The translations under genes and the position numbers were made by a program. A DNA stretch of 60,233 bases from Nitrospirota bacterium. Lineage in GTDB: Bacteria; Nitrospirota; Thermodesulfovibrionia; Thermodesulfovibrionales; Dissulfurispiraceae. The DNA is taken from contig JADFXI010000004.1 in assembly GCA_015233655.1 (NCBI GenBank), positions 1-60,233 of the forward strand, given 5' to 3'. Numbering within the stretch: the stretch's first letter is position 1; each line of letters starts with the position of its first letter. A model generated the notes under the pieces. It was not told the origin of the DNA. It was given only the letters and a program-made list of their open reading frames with translations, and made no database searches. Positions 15,900 to 24,879 of the stretch are shown here, piece after piece.

Positions 15900-16457
15900 A
15901 TGATCGACGATAAACAGTTAGCTATAACATTTTTTAAGACAAAGAATATTGAGGCTCGACACATTCCAGAGGTAGTCGAAGGGGAGAAAGCCGATTTTGA
16001 GTTATATGTAGAGAATCATCTTTTTGGATATTGCGAACTGAAATCAATAGCCGACTTCAAAATTTATGGAACACATTACAGCACTGCATATGATACGATT
16101 CAAGCAATGACCCACAGAGCAGCTAACCAACTTAAAGCAGTCAACTCTGACCATGCCAGGCCCAACATCGTTTTTTTTATTAACCACGACCATGAAAAAG
16201 GCTGGCAGGACTTGTGGTATGTTTTAACTGATCATGAAATGCCGCAAACGCAAGCAACTCCGCCAACTGAATTGGGTCATTTAAAGAGACTCTTAAAGAA
16301 AGGAGATTCCGAAATAATTGACTTTTTCATTTGGGCAGATACATTTGGAAAAATAATTTCTTATTCCATTAACGCAACATCTCCTTTCAATGCCGAATTA
16401 CGGGAAACAATAAGCTCTATGGCATACGAGGAAATGAATATTGACGGTCATCAATAA
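15900..16457 (+). CDS. Uncharacterised protein with a possible PD-(D/E)XK nuclease core
   Basis: I do not recognise the family. The 185-residue soluble protein shows Asp32, then Glu46 and Lys48 in CELKS, the D-x13-ExK spacing of PD-(D/E)XK nucleases. The strand-like segments around it (ADFELYV, FGYCELKS) fit that fold. A later stretch, PNIVFFINHDHEKGW, looks like a core strand followed by a loop. AGGAG sits eight bases before the ATG. No transposon or restriction neighbour is present, so an orphan nuclease-like domain or a DNA repair or defence function are both open. The nuclease idea is inference. Confidence 0.6.
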   Translation: MIDDKQLAITFFKTKNIEARHIPEVVEGEKADFELYVENHLFGYCELKSIADFKIYGTHYSTAYDTIQAMTHRAANQLKAVNSDHARPNIVFFINHDHEKGWQDLWYVLTDHEMPQTQATPPTELGHLKRLLKKGDSEIIDFFIWADTFGKIISYSINATSPFNAELRETISSMAYEEMNIDGHQ

Positions 16458-16483
16458 TGGTAACAAAAGAGGCGGATCGGAAA

Positions 16484-16936
16484 TCAATGGAGAGGATTGC
16501 CGCTGTTAAGTCCCCTTGCATTTGCTGCTTTCAGCTCTGTCTTTTCGTTAAATTTGGCGGCATCGATCACAAACCTCTCATGGGTGCCTTCTGAAATTGT
16601 GTCTACGCCGTCATGCCCGGATATAGAGAAAGAGAGCTTTCGCCCCTCAACCTTGTCCAGGCGCACTTTAACCGTGACAATAAGGCCGGGTGGCGTGGCG
16701 GCTATGTGGTTTAATCTGATGTCAGTACCGACTGTCTGCTCTCTCGGCCAATCCAGATGAGGATTGACGGCCCTGATACAGGCCCATTCAAAAAGGCCTA
16801 CCATGAATCCGGTCGCCAGTACTTTGGGCATCTTCTGGAACTCCGGTGATTCTGGATAAAGAAAGGGCACGGTCTTATTCTCCGGGACCGTGAATTTAAA
16901 TTCATACGTCAGCCCAGGCTGCAGGGTGCTATGCAT
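16484..16936 (-). CDS. Hotdog-fold thioesterase of the fluoroacetyl-CoA thioesterase (FlK) type
   Basis: The 150-residue protein matches the FlK-like hotdog group: PGLTYEFKFTVPENKTVPFLYP at the start and LNHIAATPPG in the middle. The residues that form the FlK active site fall at nearly the same numbers here: Thr42, Glu50 and His77 (Thr42, Glu50, His76 in FlK). Most members of this group are general acyl-CoA thioesterases rather than fluoroacetyl-CoA enzymes, and I infer that for this one. GAGG lies about eight bases before the start. It is convergent with the preceding gene and has no pathway partner nearby. Confidence 0.8.
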   Translation of the reverse strand: MHSTLQPGLTYEFKFTVPENKTVPFLYPESPEFQKMPKVLATGFMVGLFEWACIRAVNPHLDWPREQTVGTDIRLNHIAATPPGLIVTVKVRLDKVEGRKLSFSISGHDGVDTISEGTHERFVIDAAKFNEKTELKAANARGLNSGNPLH

Positions 16937-17064
16937 ATGATCGCCTCATCCCATACTTTAAAGGAACATCCATTCTTTTGTCGATTGTTTTTTAAGCATT
17001 GCGTAAGCTCTGCTAATAGGTTATAACTATATTAGTTCCATAGAATTTAAGTACGAGGTGAGCT

Positions 17065-17979
17065 ATGAAATCAGAGACGATAAATCATTCGCGTCTTTTC
17101 GCCGGGCTGTTCATCTGTTGTTTATTAATTGCGGTTCCGGCATCAGGAGAAGACGTACATAATCACGCGCAGCACGGTCAGGCAGGACAGATGCATTCCC
17201 ACGACACTGACGACGCCTCGCCGGTCGTTATCCAGATCGATACCGGCGCGCGCCCATTAGTGGCTGGGCAACCAGCCGATATTTCTTTCGAGATAAAAGA
17301 CAAGCAGGGTAAGGCCGCCGAAGATCTGACAATTACGCATGAAAGGCTCCTGCATGTCATCATTGTGAGCGAGGATTTCAGTTCCTTCGCCCATATTCAT
17401 CCCGAGGATTTAGGACCTATTACTGATAAGATGAAGAAGGATGCACGGTTTTTAGTGCAGTATACGTTTCCCAGGGCCGGGCGATATCTGGTTGCTGTGG
17501 ATACGGCATTCCGCGGCGACTACGTGTCAAAACAGTTTCACGTTACGGTTGAGGGAGAACCCAAGGCAGGTGTTGCGACTTCGGATTTTTCTCGCAAAAA
17601 ATCGTTCGGTGAATATGTTGTATCACTAAAGACCGAACCCGGGGAGATACGGGCAGGCGAGAATTGCAGACTGTTGTATGAGATAACAAGAAACGGAGAG
17701 CCTGTGCGTGATCTGGGGCGTTACCTTGGAGTGCCTATGCATCTTGCTGTTGTCAAGACCGATCTCGACAGATTCGTTCATGCACATGGAGATGTCCCGG
17801 GGGCGGCGCATGATCACATGCATATGCACGCCGGCCATGTCCACGGTGACACGGACAAGTTCGGGCCTGAAATAGAGTCGGACGTGGTATTCCCTGTAAA
17901 GGGAACTTACAAGATCTTCAGCCAGGTCCGGCACAATGGCAAGGTCGAGGTCTTCGACTTTATGGTCCAGGTGCAATAG
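17065..17979 (+). CDS. His-rich periplasmic protein, possible metal-handling (YtkA-like)
   Basis: A signal peptide (about residues 10-30, ending AVPASG) is followed by a histidine-rich stretch (HNHAQHGQAGQMHSHD). Two beta-sandwich-like repeats follow (roughly 50-165 and 175-304). The first repeat has HERLLHVIIVSEDFSSFAHIHPE, the second MHLAVVKTDLDRFVHAHG, which align to each other. Histidine clusters recur near residue 250 (HDHMHMHAGHVHGD). The arrangement resembles YtkA-like or copper-resistance type domains, but I know no exact function. Metal binding is inferred. GAGGTGA precedes the start. The gene is monocistronic, with a convergent neighbour 53 bases away. Confidence 0.7.
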   Translation: MKSETINHSRLFAGLFICCLLIAVPASGEDVHNHAQHGQAGQMHSHDTDDASPVVIQIDTGARPLVAGQPADISFEIKDKQGKAAEDLTITHERLLHVIIVSEDFSSFAHIHPEDLGPITDKMKKDARFLVQYTFPRAGRYLVAVDTAFRGDYVSKQFHVTVEGEPKAGVATSDFSRKKSFGEYVVSLKTEPGEIRAGENCRLLYEITRNGEPVRDLGRYLGVPMHLAVVKTDLDRFVHAHGDVPGAAHDHMHMHAGHVHGDTDKFGPEIESDVVFPVKGTYKIFSQVRHNGKVEVFDFMVQVQ

Positions 17980-18032
17980 CAGCGGCAGTGACGGGTCTGT
18001 GGTGCAGGCTCCAGGTTATTGCGAGACAGAGT

Positions 18033-20837
18033 TCATGAAGCTAATACTTTAGAAATAGTTTGGCTCACCTGCGAGATATTGTAAGGTTTCGTGATCACAC
18101 CCTTGAAACCATATTCCTTGTAGTTGGACATAATCGGGTCAGTGGAATAGCCGCTGGATACAATCACCTTTGCAGCGGCATCAATCTCAAGAAGTTTCTT
18201 AACTGCGTCCTTGCCGCTCATGCCTCCTGGAATCGTCAAATCCATCATCACGGCATCGAACGGCTGCTTTTCACGTATGGCCTTTGCATATAATTCGATT
18301 GCCTTGCCGCCGTCATTCGCAAACTCTATTTCATAGCCTAATGCGGTCAACATCTCACCAGCCGTGTCCCTTACTATTGATTCGTCATCCATGACCAGAA
18401 TCCTTCCGTGCCCTAAAGATACGTAGTCTTTTTTTCGGCATTCATCAGGGGAGAGGTCTCTCGTTGCCGGCAGGTAAATATAGAAAGTCGTTCCCTGTCC
18501 TATCTTCGATTTCACCGTGATATAACCGCCGTGACGATTAATTATCGAAAAAATAGTGGTAAGTCCCAGTCCGCTGCCTTGCTTCTTGGTCGTAAAATAA
18601 GGGTCGAAGATTTTGGACAGATGTTCCACTGCTATGCCTGTCCCTTCGTCGCGGAACTCGATCTGCACATAATCTCCGCAGGGGAGTGTCGGGACCTGGT
18701 TCTCCGCCAGCAAGATGTTATCAAAGCTTATATGTACGATCCCTCCATTAGGCATTGCATGAATGGCATTGATGATCAGATTGTTGAAAACCTGGGCCAT
18801 CTGCCCGACATCAACCTCGGTATTCCACAAATCTGCAGGGACCATATACTCGCATCTCACATTGGAACCATGAAGCGCAAACTCCACAGATTCTTTGACT
18901 ATATTTGCAATAGATGCCTTTCTCTTTATAGGCTCTCCGCCTTTCGCAAAGGTCAGGAGTTGCTGGGTCAGGCTGGCTGCTCTTTCTGTGGCTGCCTCGG
19001 CTTTGACCAAATAGTCAAAGGCCTTATGCCCTTTATCGAACTGCATTTTGGCGAGTCCGACATTGCCCATTATTCCTGTAAGGAGGTTGTTAAAGTCATG
19101 AGCAAGCCCGCCTGCCAGAAGTCCCAGTGATTCAAGTTTTTGCATTTTCTGCAACTCGGCTTCTGTCTTATATTGCGCAGTGATGTCCCGAAACACGAGT
19201 ACGACCCCGATAATCTTGCTTTCCTTATCTCTGATTGCGGCAGCACTGTCAGCTATTATAATTTCTGAGCCGTCTTTTCTTATCAGGGCCGTGTGGTTGG
19301 CAAGACCGACAACAAGTCCTGTGGAAAGGGCTTTATGGACCGGACTCTCACATCGGTCCCGTGTAGTGTCGTCAATAATATTAAAGACTTCAGACAGGGG
19401 TTTGCCAAGGCACTCATCGGTTGTCCATCCGGTAAGCCCTTCGGCCACCCTGTTCATTAGAGTGATTACACCGTCCGTATCTGTTACGATGACAGCATCG
19501 CCTATGCTTCTGAGGGTAACGGCCAGACGTTCTTTTTCTGTGGCTATGGCATCTTCAGCTTTCTTCTTCTCTGTGATATCACGGGTAATGCCCAATAAAG
19601 CCGTGATTTCTCCTTTCTCATTGAGGAAGGGCACGGCATGGGTTTCGAGACAAAGGCGTCTGCCTTTCAACCCAATCATCTCGAAGGTCAAGGATCCGCT
19701 CCCACCGTTGAATACCTTTTTAGTGAGCTTCATGAAGTAGTCCCAATATTCAGGAACGATAAGGGGGCAAACACACTGTCCCTTGACCTGCTCTAGTGAT
19801 TCAGCCTCTATCATATCCAGACCCGCCCTGTTCATCATGATCAGATTGCCCTCGGCATCCAGCAGTTTCACGCATTCCGGTTCGCTTTCAATGATAGTCT
19901 TGGAAAAAAGTTCGCTCTGTTTCAGCTTCTCTTTTGTTTCCAGGAGGCTCTTATTAAGGCTTACTATTGAATAATGCCGCCATCCGATCATAATAACGAT
20001 GATTATGACGGCAAATACAGCTGCAGTTATAAGTATTCTTTTCACTGTCCAGTAGGGCCCTGTACTGAAGTGCCACTTGTTATAGAGATGCTTGTATTCA
20101 GCTGTGTGAACAAATTCCCCTATAATATTATCTAACTGTGACAGAAGGTTGGCGTTGGAGGCTTGCACAGCCAATGCAATCTTGACCTCAAAAAGCGGCT
20201 TGCCCACGAGCTTTATCTTGTCTTCTATCCCGGCTTCTCTCGACAGTTGCATTATGGTCGGAGTAAGAGATGAAAAGGCATCTATATGTCCTGATAATAA
20301 GTCAAACAAGCCATCCGAGTAGCTTTCGTAGGCTTCCACAATGACCTTCGGATAGTTATGTTTGATTATTTCCCATGTTATGCTGCCTTTCATCGCCCCG
20401 ACACGTGAAATGCTGCTTAATCCAGTCGCGGAGTTATCGTTGGCCCTTACAAATAGTGAGACAGGGATAGTATCAATAGGCCGTGTGAAGGCGCAGGTCC
20501 CCTTTCTGTCTTCTGTTATTGCCACTCCGAGTGCTACATCGGCTTCACCACTCTGCAACGCGCTTAGAACATCGGCCCAATTATTCTTGAATTTATACGT
20601 AACCGAAAAACCGCCTCGATCGGCTATTTTATCCATGACCTCAATTACAAAGCCTGAGGGTATGCCTGTTTGCTTGTCTACATAGGAAAAGACAGGGGCA
20701 TGCTCGAGTGTTGCCACTGTGATGCGGGTTGGATTATCGGTATCCGCAGCAGCTTGCGCGTCTGCCAATGACAGCGCAAGAAAAGAGAGCAAGAAAGCCG
20801 TTAAACTCAGCTTCGCAAGTAAGCGTTTTTTTTTCAA
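18033..20837 (-). CDS. Hybrid sensor histidine kinase with periplasmic solute-binding sensor, PAS domains and receiver
   Basis: Domain order: signal peptide, periplasmic solute-binding-protein-type domain (about 35-255), membrane helix (ILITAAVFAVIIIVIMIGW), two PAS domains, histidine kinase core and C-terminal receiver. The phosphoacceptor is in GGLAHDFNNLLTG; ATP-lid motifs include NAIHAMPNGG, DEGTGIAVEHL and GSGLGLTTIF. The receiver has MDDES and MMDLTIPGG with the phosphorylated aspartate. The TTG at 20837 is chosen because GGAGAGGG lies just before it, and a reading from 20882 adds 15 residues before the signal peptide. No response regulator follows, so the receiver may phosphotransfer to a distant partner. 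The ligand is unknown. Confidence 0.9.
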   Translation of the reverse strand: MKKKRLLAKLSLTAFLLSFLALSLADAQAAADTDNPTRITVATLEHAPVFSYVDKQTGIPSGFVIEVMDKIADRGGFSVTYKFKNNWADVLSALQSGEADVALGVAITEDRKGTCAFTRPIDTIPVSLFVRANDNSATGLSSISRVGAMKGSITWEIIKHNYPKVIVEAYESYSDGLFDLLSGHIDAFSSLTPTIMQLSREAGIEDKIKLVGKPLFEVKIALAVQASNANLLSQLDNIIGEFVHTAEYKHLYNKWHFSTGPYWTVKRILITAAVFAVIIIVIMIGWRHYSIVSLNKSLLETKEKLKQSELFSKTIIESEPECVKLLDAEGNLIMMNRAGLDMIEAESLEQVKGQCVCPLIVPEYWDYFMKLTKKVFNGGSGSLTFEMIGLKGRRLCLETHAVPFLNEKGEITALLGITRDITEKKKAEDAIATEKERLAVTLRSIGDAVIVTDTDGVITLMNRVAEGLTGWTTDECLGKPLSEVFNIIDDTTRDRCESPVHKALSTGLVVGLANHTALIRKDGSEIIIADSAAAIRDKESKIIGVVLVFRDITAQYKTEAELQKMQKLESLGLLAGGLAHDFNNLLTGIMGNVGLAKMQFDKGHKAFDYLVKAEAATERAASLTQQLLTFAKGGEPIKRKASIANIVKESVEFALHGSNVRCEYMVPADLWNTEVDVGQMAQVFNNLIINAIHAMPNGGIVHISFDNILLAENQVPTLPCGDYVQIEFRDEGTGIAVEHLSKIFDPYFTTKKQGSGLGLTTIFSIINRHGGYITVKSKIGQGTTFYIYLPATRDLSPDECRKKDYVSLGHGRILVMDDESIVRDTAGEMLTALGYEIEFANDGGKAIELYAKAIREKQPFDAVMMDLTIPGGMSGKDAVKKLLEIDAAAKVIVSSGYSTDPIMSNYKEYGFKGVITKPYNISQVSQTISKVLAS

Positions 20838-20979
20838 GTTTCCCTCTCCGATGGGGCAACTGCATGTCCGCTCTGCTGACAAATATTAACCTTTTTAACT
20901 CCAAGTTGCAAGATTCTCCGCTAATTAACAGCGTAATATGGAATATAAGCCGGAGGCGGTGTATAATAATCTGTATAGA

Positions 20980-22029
20980 ATGTCCCCAATAAACCTCAAA
21001 GCCCTCTCGAAGCCTGAACTGGAAGCCTTTGTAAATGCAACAGGTCTCCCGGCCTTCCGGGCGAAGCAGCTACTGCACTGGATTTATGAGAGGCATGCCC
21101 GGTCCGTATCGGACATTACCGAATTCTCAAAAGAACTGCGTGAAAGAGTTGCTGAAAAAGCTTATATAAGCAATCTTCAACTCCTTGAAAGGCTTACGGA
21201 CGAGGATGGAACAGAGAAGTTCCTTTTCGGTCTTGAGGACGGCGAAAGCATTGAGTGCGTGCTTATTCCGGACGACGAGCGCCTGACTCTCTGCATTTCC
21301 TCTCAAGTCGGTTGTGCCATGAACTGTAGATTTTGTCTTACGGGTTCTATGGGGATCATTCGTAACCTCATGCCGCACGAGATTGTCGACCAGGTCATTT
21401 CAGTGGGCAGGATCATCAAGACCCAACCGTCAGTCTACTCATCTGTCGGTGGAGTTATTACCAATATCGTATTCATGGGCATGGGAGAGCCGTTGGCGAA
21501 TATTGATAATGTCGCAGAGGCCCTGAAGAGAATAACAGGACTGATGAAAATATCACCGGGCAGGATTACAGTTTCCACATCGGGCATAGCATCAAAAATC
21601 CCGGCACTTGCGCTCGAAGCTCCGAAGGTGAAACTCGCGGTCTCTCTCAATGCCACGACTGACTCTGTAAGAGATTATATCATGCCTGTTAACAGGACTT
21701 ATCCTCTCAAAACGCTCCTGGATGCCTGCCGCAATTTTCCGCTTCCGCCAAGGAGCCGGATTACGTTTGAGTACGTCCTTTTGAAAGGAGTCAATGACAC
21801 GCCGGATGACGCAAGAAGGTTGGTCCGTCTTCTGAAAGGGATACCGTCAAAGGTAAATCTTATTCCGTTCAATGCGTGTCAAGGCTCGGAGTTCCAGCGG
21901 CCTGACGATAAAAGCGTGCTCAAATTCCAGGACATCCTGGTCAAGGCGCACATGACTGCTATCGTCAGAAAGAGCAGGGGCCAGGGCATATTGGCGGCTT
22001 GCGGGCAGCTGAGGGCACATTATGCATAG
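20980..22029 (+). CDS. rlmN: Dual-specificity RNA methyltransferase RlmN
   Basis: RlmN is a radical SAM enzyme that methylates adenosine 2503 of 23S rRNA and A37 of some tRNAs. The iron-sulphur motif CAMNCRFC lies in CISSQVGCAMNCRFCLTGSMG, GEPLANIDNV follows, and the methyl-carrying cysteine is in AACGQLRAHY at the C-terminus. The start at 20980 gives MSPINLKALSK, matching the family N-terminus. A TATAAT at 20962-20967 sits where a -10 box would be for this start. The alternative ATG at 20938 would add 14 unrelated residues. The gene is alone on its strand. Confidence 0.93.
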   Translation: MSPINLKALSKPELEAFVNATGLPAFRAKQLLHWIYERHARSVSDITEFSKELRERVAEKAYISNLQLLERLTDEDGTEKFLFGLEDGESIECVLIPDDERLTLCISSQVGCAMNCRFCLTGSMGIIRNLMPHEIVDQVISVGRIIKTQPSVYSSVGGVITNIVFMGMGEPLANIDNVAEALKRITGLMKISPGRITVSTSGIASKIPALALEAPKVKLAVSLNATTDSVRDYIMPVNRTYPLKTLLDACRNFPLPPRSRITFEYVLLKGVNDTPDDARRLVRLLKGIPSKVNLIPFNACQGSEFQRPDDKSVLKFQDILVKAHMTAIVRKSRGQGILAACGQLRAHYA

Positions 22030-22284
22030 TAGTCACGATTCTTGTTTGTGAGCACATGAAAGCATTTCAAAACTAAGGATTTCTTTTTCACGACGACTGA
22101 GTACTGCTCAAAACAATTGTTACGTGGTCTCCGCCATCACACAATATTCTGAAGTCAACAACGTTAGATGGGAGGAATCTACGGCAGATTATTATAGGAA
22201 ATTGATAACAACCAAATCAGCGGCGGGGCAACTCCAGTCACTGAAAACTTGCCGCGCTTATTCGCTGCTGTCCGGATTTGCTTG

Positions 22285-23265
22285 TTATTTTGTTTTCGTA
22301 ATAATTGCAAGTAGCCGCTTGTTACGTATTTCTCTATAGCCCGATGCGAGCAGCATAAATAGAGAGAACAGTAAGTATACTATGCCGACGAATAGAAATA
22401 AGTTGTCCTTTTTCGGGACATTCTGAGCCTTCTTGTCTGGAATAGCATCGAACTCTGATAAAGAGTATGCTTTCCGATATCCAGTATTGTCCGTGAGGTT
22501 GATTTTGTTTTTCCTTATTTCTGCAAAGACTGTTCTCTGCTTGCCATCGGTAGTTAAGGTAAATGCTAAGGTGCCGGTCGGCAAAAATTGGTATAAACCT
22601 AAGCACATTACACCCAGGAGTAACATAATTATGGCCATATAGATTCTAGACGGAATATGAAGGGGAGAGAGCGTCAAGCGTTCAGTGGATGGTAGCGGTA
22701 CAAGGGTTTCATCGATTTTTGCCGAGTCGGCGATACGGTGGGCGAACAACAGTGCTTTACTCAAACGCTCGGCAGCAGGTTCGTGCGGCAGATGATCCGT
22801 ATCGGCCTGAAGCACTGGGACTTTCGCTAGAGCCTCAAATTTCATATACTCTTTGGATTTCCAAAGACCCGTATCAAATGTAACACGAGTTTTGTCTACT
22901 TTCGTGGCTGATGCTTGAAGCGAATGGGAACTTTCGACAACTTTACATTCTACCCATTCATATCCCTCAGGCACGACAATGGTTATTTGCTGCTCAACCA
23001 TGTCTCGTGAAATGTCTTTCTTGCCTATATTAATGAAGTACCCCTTAAGGAGGACAAGATTTTCACTAACGGACTGGTCACGGTATGTGATGCTCAAGTT
23101 TGGAAAGTTTTGTGTTATGTCGTCTGTAAGCGCAATTACCCGATCATGGGCATATGTAATTCGCACGTTACGATTATAGCGGATAGTAATCACAATTGCT
23201 GATATGCCAAGAATGACCGTTGCTATAATGCCAACTACTGCAATTAATGTCTGCGTATCTATCAT
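22285..23265 (-). CDS. Uncharacterised membrane protein
   Basis: I do not recognise this 326-residue protein. It has one N-terminal membrane helix (IAVVGIIATVILGISAIVITI), a soluble beta-rich middle of about 150 residues, then hydrophobic helices near 205-225 and 285-305. A charged hairpin tail follows (REIRNKRLLAIITKTK). The middle carries a repeated strand pattern (KGYFINIGKKDISRDMV, VVPEGYEWVECKVV) that could be an immunoglobulin-like domain. AGAGG is found upstream of the start. No neighbour suggests a role. It is flanked by about 250 and 210 bases without genes. Confidence 0.7.
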   Translation of the reverse strand: MIDTQTLIAVVGIIATVILGISAIVITIRYNRNVRITYAHDRVIALTDDITQNFPNLSITYRDQSVSENLVLLKGYFINIGKKDISRDMVEQQITIVVPEGYEWVECKVVESSHSLQASATKVDKTRVTFDTGLWKSKEYMKFEALAKVPVLQADTDHLPHEPAAERLSKALLFAHRIADSAKIDETLVPLPSTERLTLSPLHIPSRIYMAIIMLLLGVMCLGLYQFLPTGTLAFTLTTDGKQRTVFAEIRKNKINLTDNTGYRKAYSLSEFDAIPDKKAQNVPKKDNLFLFVGIVYLLFSLFMLLASGYREIRNKRLLAIITKTK

Positions 23266-23477
23266 GCGCCTCTTATATATAAAATCAATATTTTAAACTT
23301 GACTTCGTAAGCTTCCCCATTAGGTTGACAGTTGCAAAGAAGAGGTTCTGACATTTTTGACCTTTCCCCGAAAACTGTGCATTCCAAAAGTGAAAATTTC
23401 AGGCCTCACAGCTGCTGAATTAATTAACATGTCTATTTCAGTTGATGATATATATAACAGAGATAGTCACTTACTAT

Positions 23478-23900
23478 CTATCTGAACACACCAGTCTTAA
23501 CACTCACTGCCGACTCGCTCATCGAACAGCGCTTAACTATCCCCGTAGCATCGTATAGGACAACAAGCTCCTTTTTCGTACCGCTGGCAGAGCGGCCGAA
23601 GAGATTAACAATCGGCAAATAATTTACTGCGTCACCATGCATATTGGCAAGCTCATACTTCCATATTTCCAATCCTCCGTCTGTGAATGATGTTGAAGCT
23701 GGCGATCCAAACATTGCTCTTATTTCTTCCCTGGTTGTCTTTCCTTCTACCACCTTTTGAGAAACAGTGACCTCAGTTTCATTGCGCAGACTCTGATTCC
23801 CGGCGCTGGCACAGCCGAACATGGTGACCATAAAAAAAACAGCAATCAAGATACCGGCTCTCCCTATGTTCCCTTTCTTAAATACCAACATGTTGCTCAT
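23478..23900 (-). CDS. Outer membrane lipoprotein with SmpA/BamE-like domain
   Basis: An N-terminal signal with a lipobox-like end (FMVTMFGC) suggests a lipid-modified cysteine at about residue 30. The following EGKTTREEIRAMFGSPAST with an acidic helix and EIWKYELAN is the SmpA/BamE fold pattern, found in small lipoproteins of the outer membrane assembly machine and in other stress lipoproteins. The 140-residue length is typical. AGGAGGAATG precedes the start. bamA is far away in this window, so a role in Bam is not shown; many organisms have several BamE-like proteins. Confidence 0.72.
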   Translation of the reverse strand: MSNMLVFKKGNIGRAGILIAVFFMVTMFGCASAGNQSLRNETEVTVSQKVVEGKTTREEIRAMFGSPASTSFTDGGLEIWKYELANMHGDAVNYLPIVNLFGRSASGTKKELVVLYDATGIVKRCSMSESAVSVKTGVFR

Positions 23901-24070
23901 CTCAACATTCCTCCTATATCTAATGCCGATTTTTCACAATTAGTCTTGACCAGATTGTTAATGAGCCCTTGCATTCCCATCACTTACGCTCAACTAACAC
24001 AAGATATCACTTCAAATTACTATGTTATAGCACATCTCCTATATGCTTGGATATTACCCAAAAGTAGTAT

Positions 24071-24244
24071 ATGGAACAAATTGTAAAATCTGCACAACAG
24101 ACAGCCCTTGCGGCTAGCTGTGGGATTTATGCAGAAAATCTGCGAAATATTTTAGTAAAATTTATTAATGGTCTGGAAAGCAGTTCTATCAGATATTTCG
24201 ACTATTGTGAGGCACATGGCGCGTCACGCCGCTGTTTCTTCTAA
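24071..24244 (+). CDS. Possible small protein or gene remnant
   Basis: An open reading frame of 57 codons (start MEQIVKSAQQTALAASCG, end EAHGASRRCFF) lies in a gap of about 370 bases. It has a plausible residue mix, but no ribosome site precedes the ATG, and I recognise no family. It may be a decayed gene rather than an active one. Confidence 0.25.
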   Translation: MEQIVKSAQQTALAASCGIYAENLRNILVKFINGLESSSIRYFDYCEAHGASRRCFF

Positions 24245-24273
24245 CCGCAATATGAATTCAATATAATCGAATT

Positions 24274-24516
24274 CTAATGATAGTCTGTGATATCGAAGAT
24301 TTCTATATCACCGTTTTTCAGAAAGAAGAGGGCTCGCCATTTCCGCGTGATCCGAAAAGAGTATATCCTAAGATGTCTCGGTTCAAGGATTTCAGTATGG
24401 AGAGAGGGATGTCTCCAGTTTGTCTCAAAAAGCCGCTTCTGCTTCTCAAACGCTTTTCTGATAGAGGAATTGTCAAGGACTTCATCGAGGTGCGGCGGCA
24501 GGTCGAGTATTTTCAT
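24274..24516 (-). CDS. RelE/HigB-like toxin
   Basis: The 80-residue protein resembles small RelE/ParE-fold mRNA interferase toxins: a helical start, FETNWRHPSLHTEIL, then LRIYSFRITRKWRALFFLKNGDIEIFDITDYH, in which the strand-rich C-terminal half with arginines and a final histidine follows the fold. It starts 6 bases after the antitoxin stop codon, so antitoxin comes first. The exact family name cannot be fixed. It is AT-rich and small, as is usual for accessory toxin-antitoxin loci. Confidence 0.75.
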   Translation of the reverse strand: MKILDLPPHLDEVLDNSSIRKAFEKQKRLFETNWRHPSLHTEILEPRHLRIYSFRITRKWRALFFLKNGDIEIFDITDYH

Positions 24517-24522
24517 CAGCCG

Positions 24523-24804
24523 TTATTTCGAGTAGCGGGATGACTTAGCAATATGTTTTTCAAAACGGTCGAGAAACTCAGTGGAATACTTGCCGGTCCT
24601 TTCGAGTTCCATCCTCTCCTCGGCTGGCGAAGTAATGTTCTTCTGTTCTTCAAGCTCAAAGTCTTCAGGTTCGGAACAGGAGGTATCCGCGTATTTTTCT
24701 TTTAGGAAGCCGATGAAATCCTCCACCTCCACGAGACGGTCTTCGGGCAGGTCTTTGAGTTCTTCAACAACCTTTAAGTAATGGGGACTTAATACCTGTG
24801 CCAT
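24523..24804 (-). CDS. Antitoxin partner of the RelE-like toxin
   Basis: The 93-residue protein is acidic and predicted largely helical, with the start MAQVLSPHYLKVVEELKDLPEDRLVEVEDFIGFLKEKY resembling antitoxins of the DUF2281 type. The C-terminus (RMELERTGKYSTEFLDRFEKHI) would wrap the toxin. No clear ribosome site precedes the ATG. It sits directly upstream of the RelE-like toxin gene on the same strand. No obvious DNA-binding motif is recognised with confidence, so its way of autoregulation is unknown. Confidence 0.65.
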   Translation of the reverse strand: MAQVLSPHYLKVVEELKDLPEDRLVEVEDFIGFLKEKYADTSCSEPEDFELEEQKNITSPAEERMELERTGKYSTEFLDRFEKHIAKSSRYSK

Positions 24805-24879
24805 TTTTTAATTTTAAAACAAAACCACCTGTTGCTGCAACGGATATTACATGCTAGCAATGAAAGACTTTGCGAGCCC

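Noticed and set aside
22030-22284. A short plus-strand frame and the gap before the uncharacterised membrane protein
   Set aside because: The frame at 22124-22339 lacks a ribosome site and overlaps the end of the minus-strand gene. I see no other feature in the gap.
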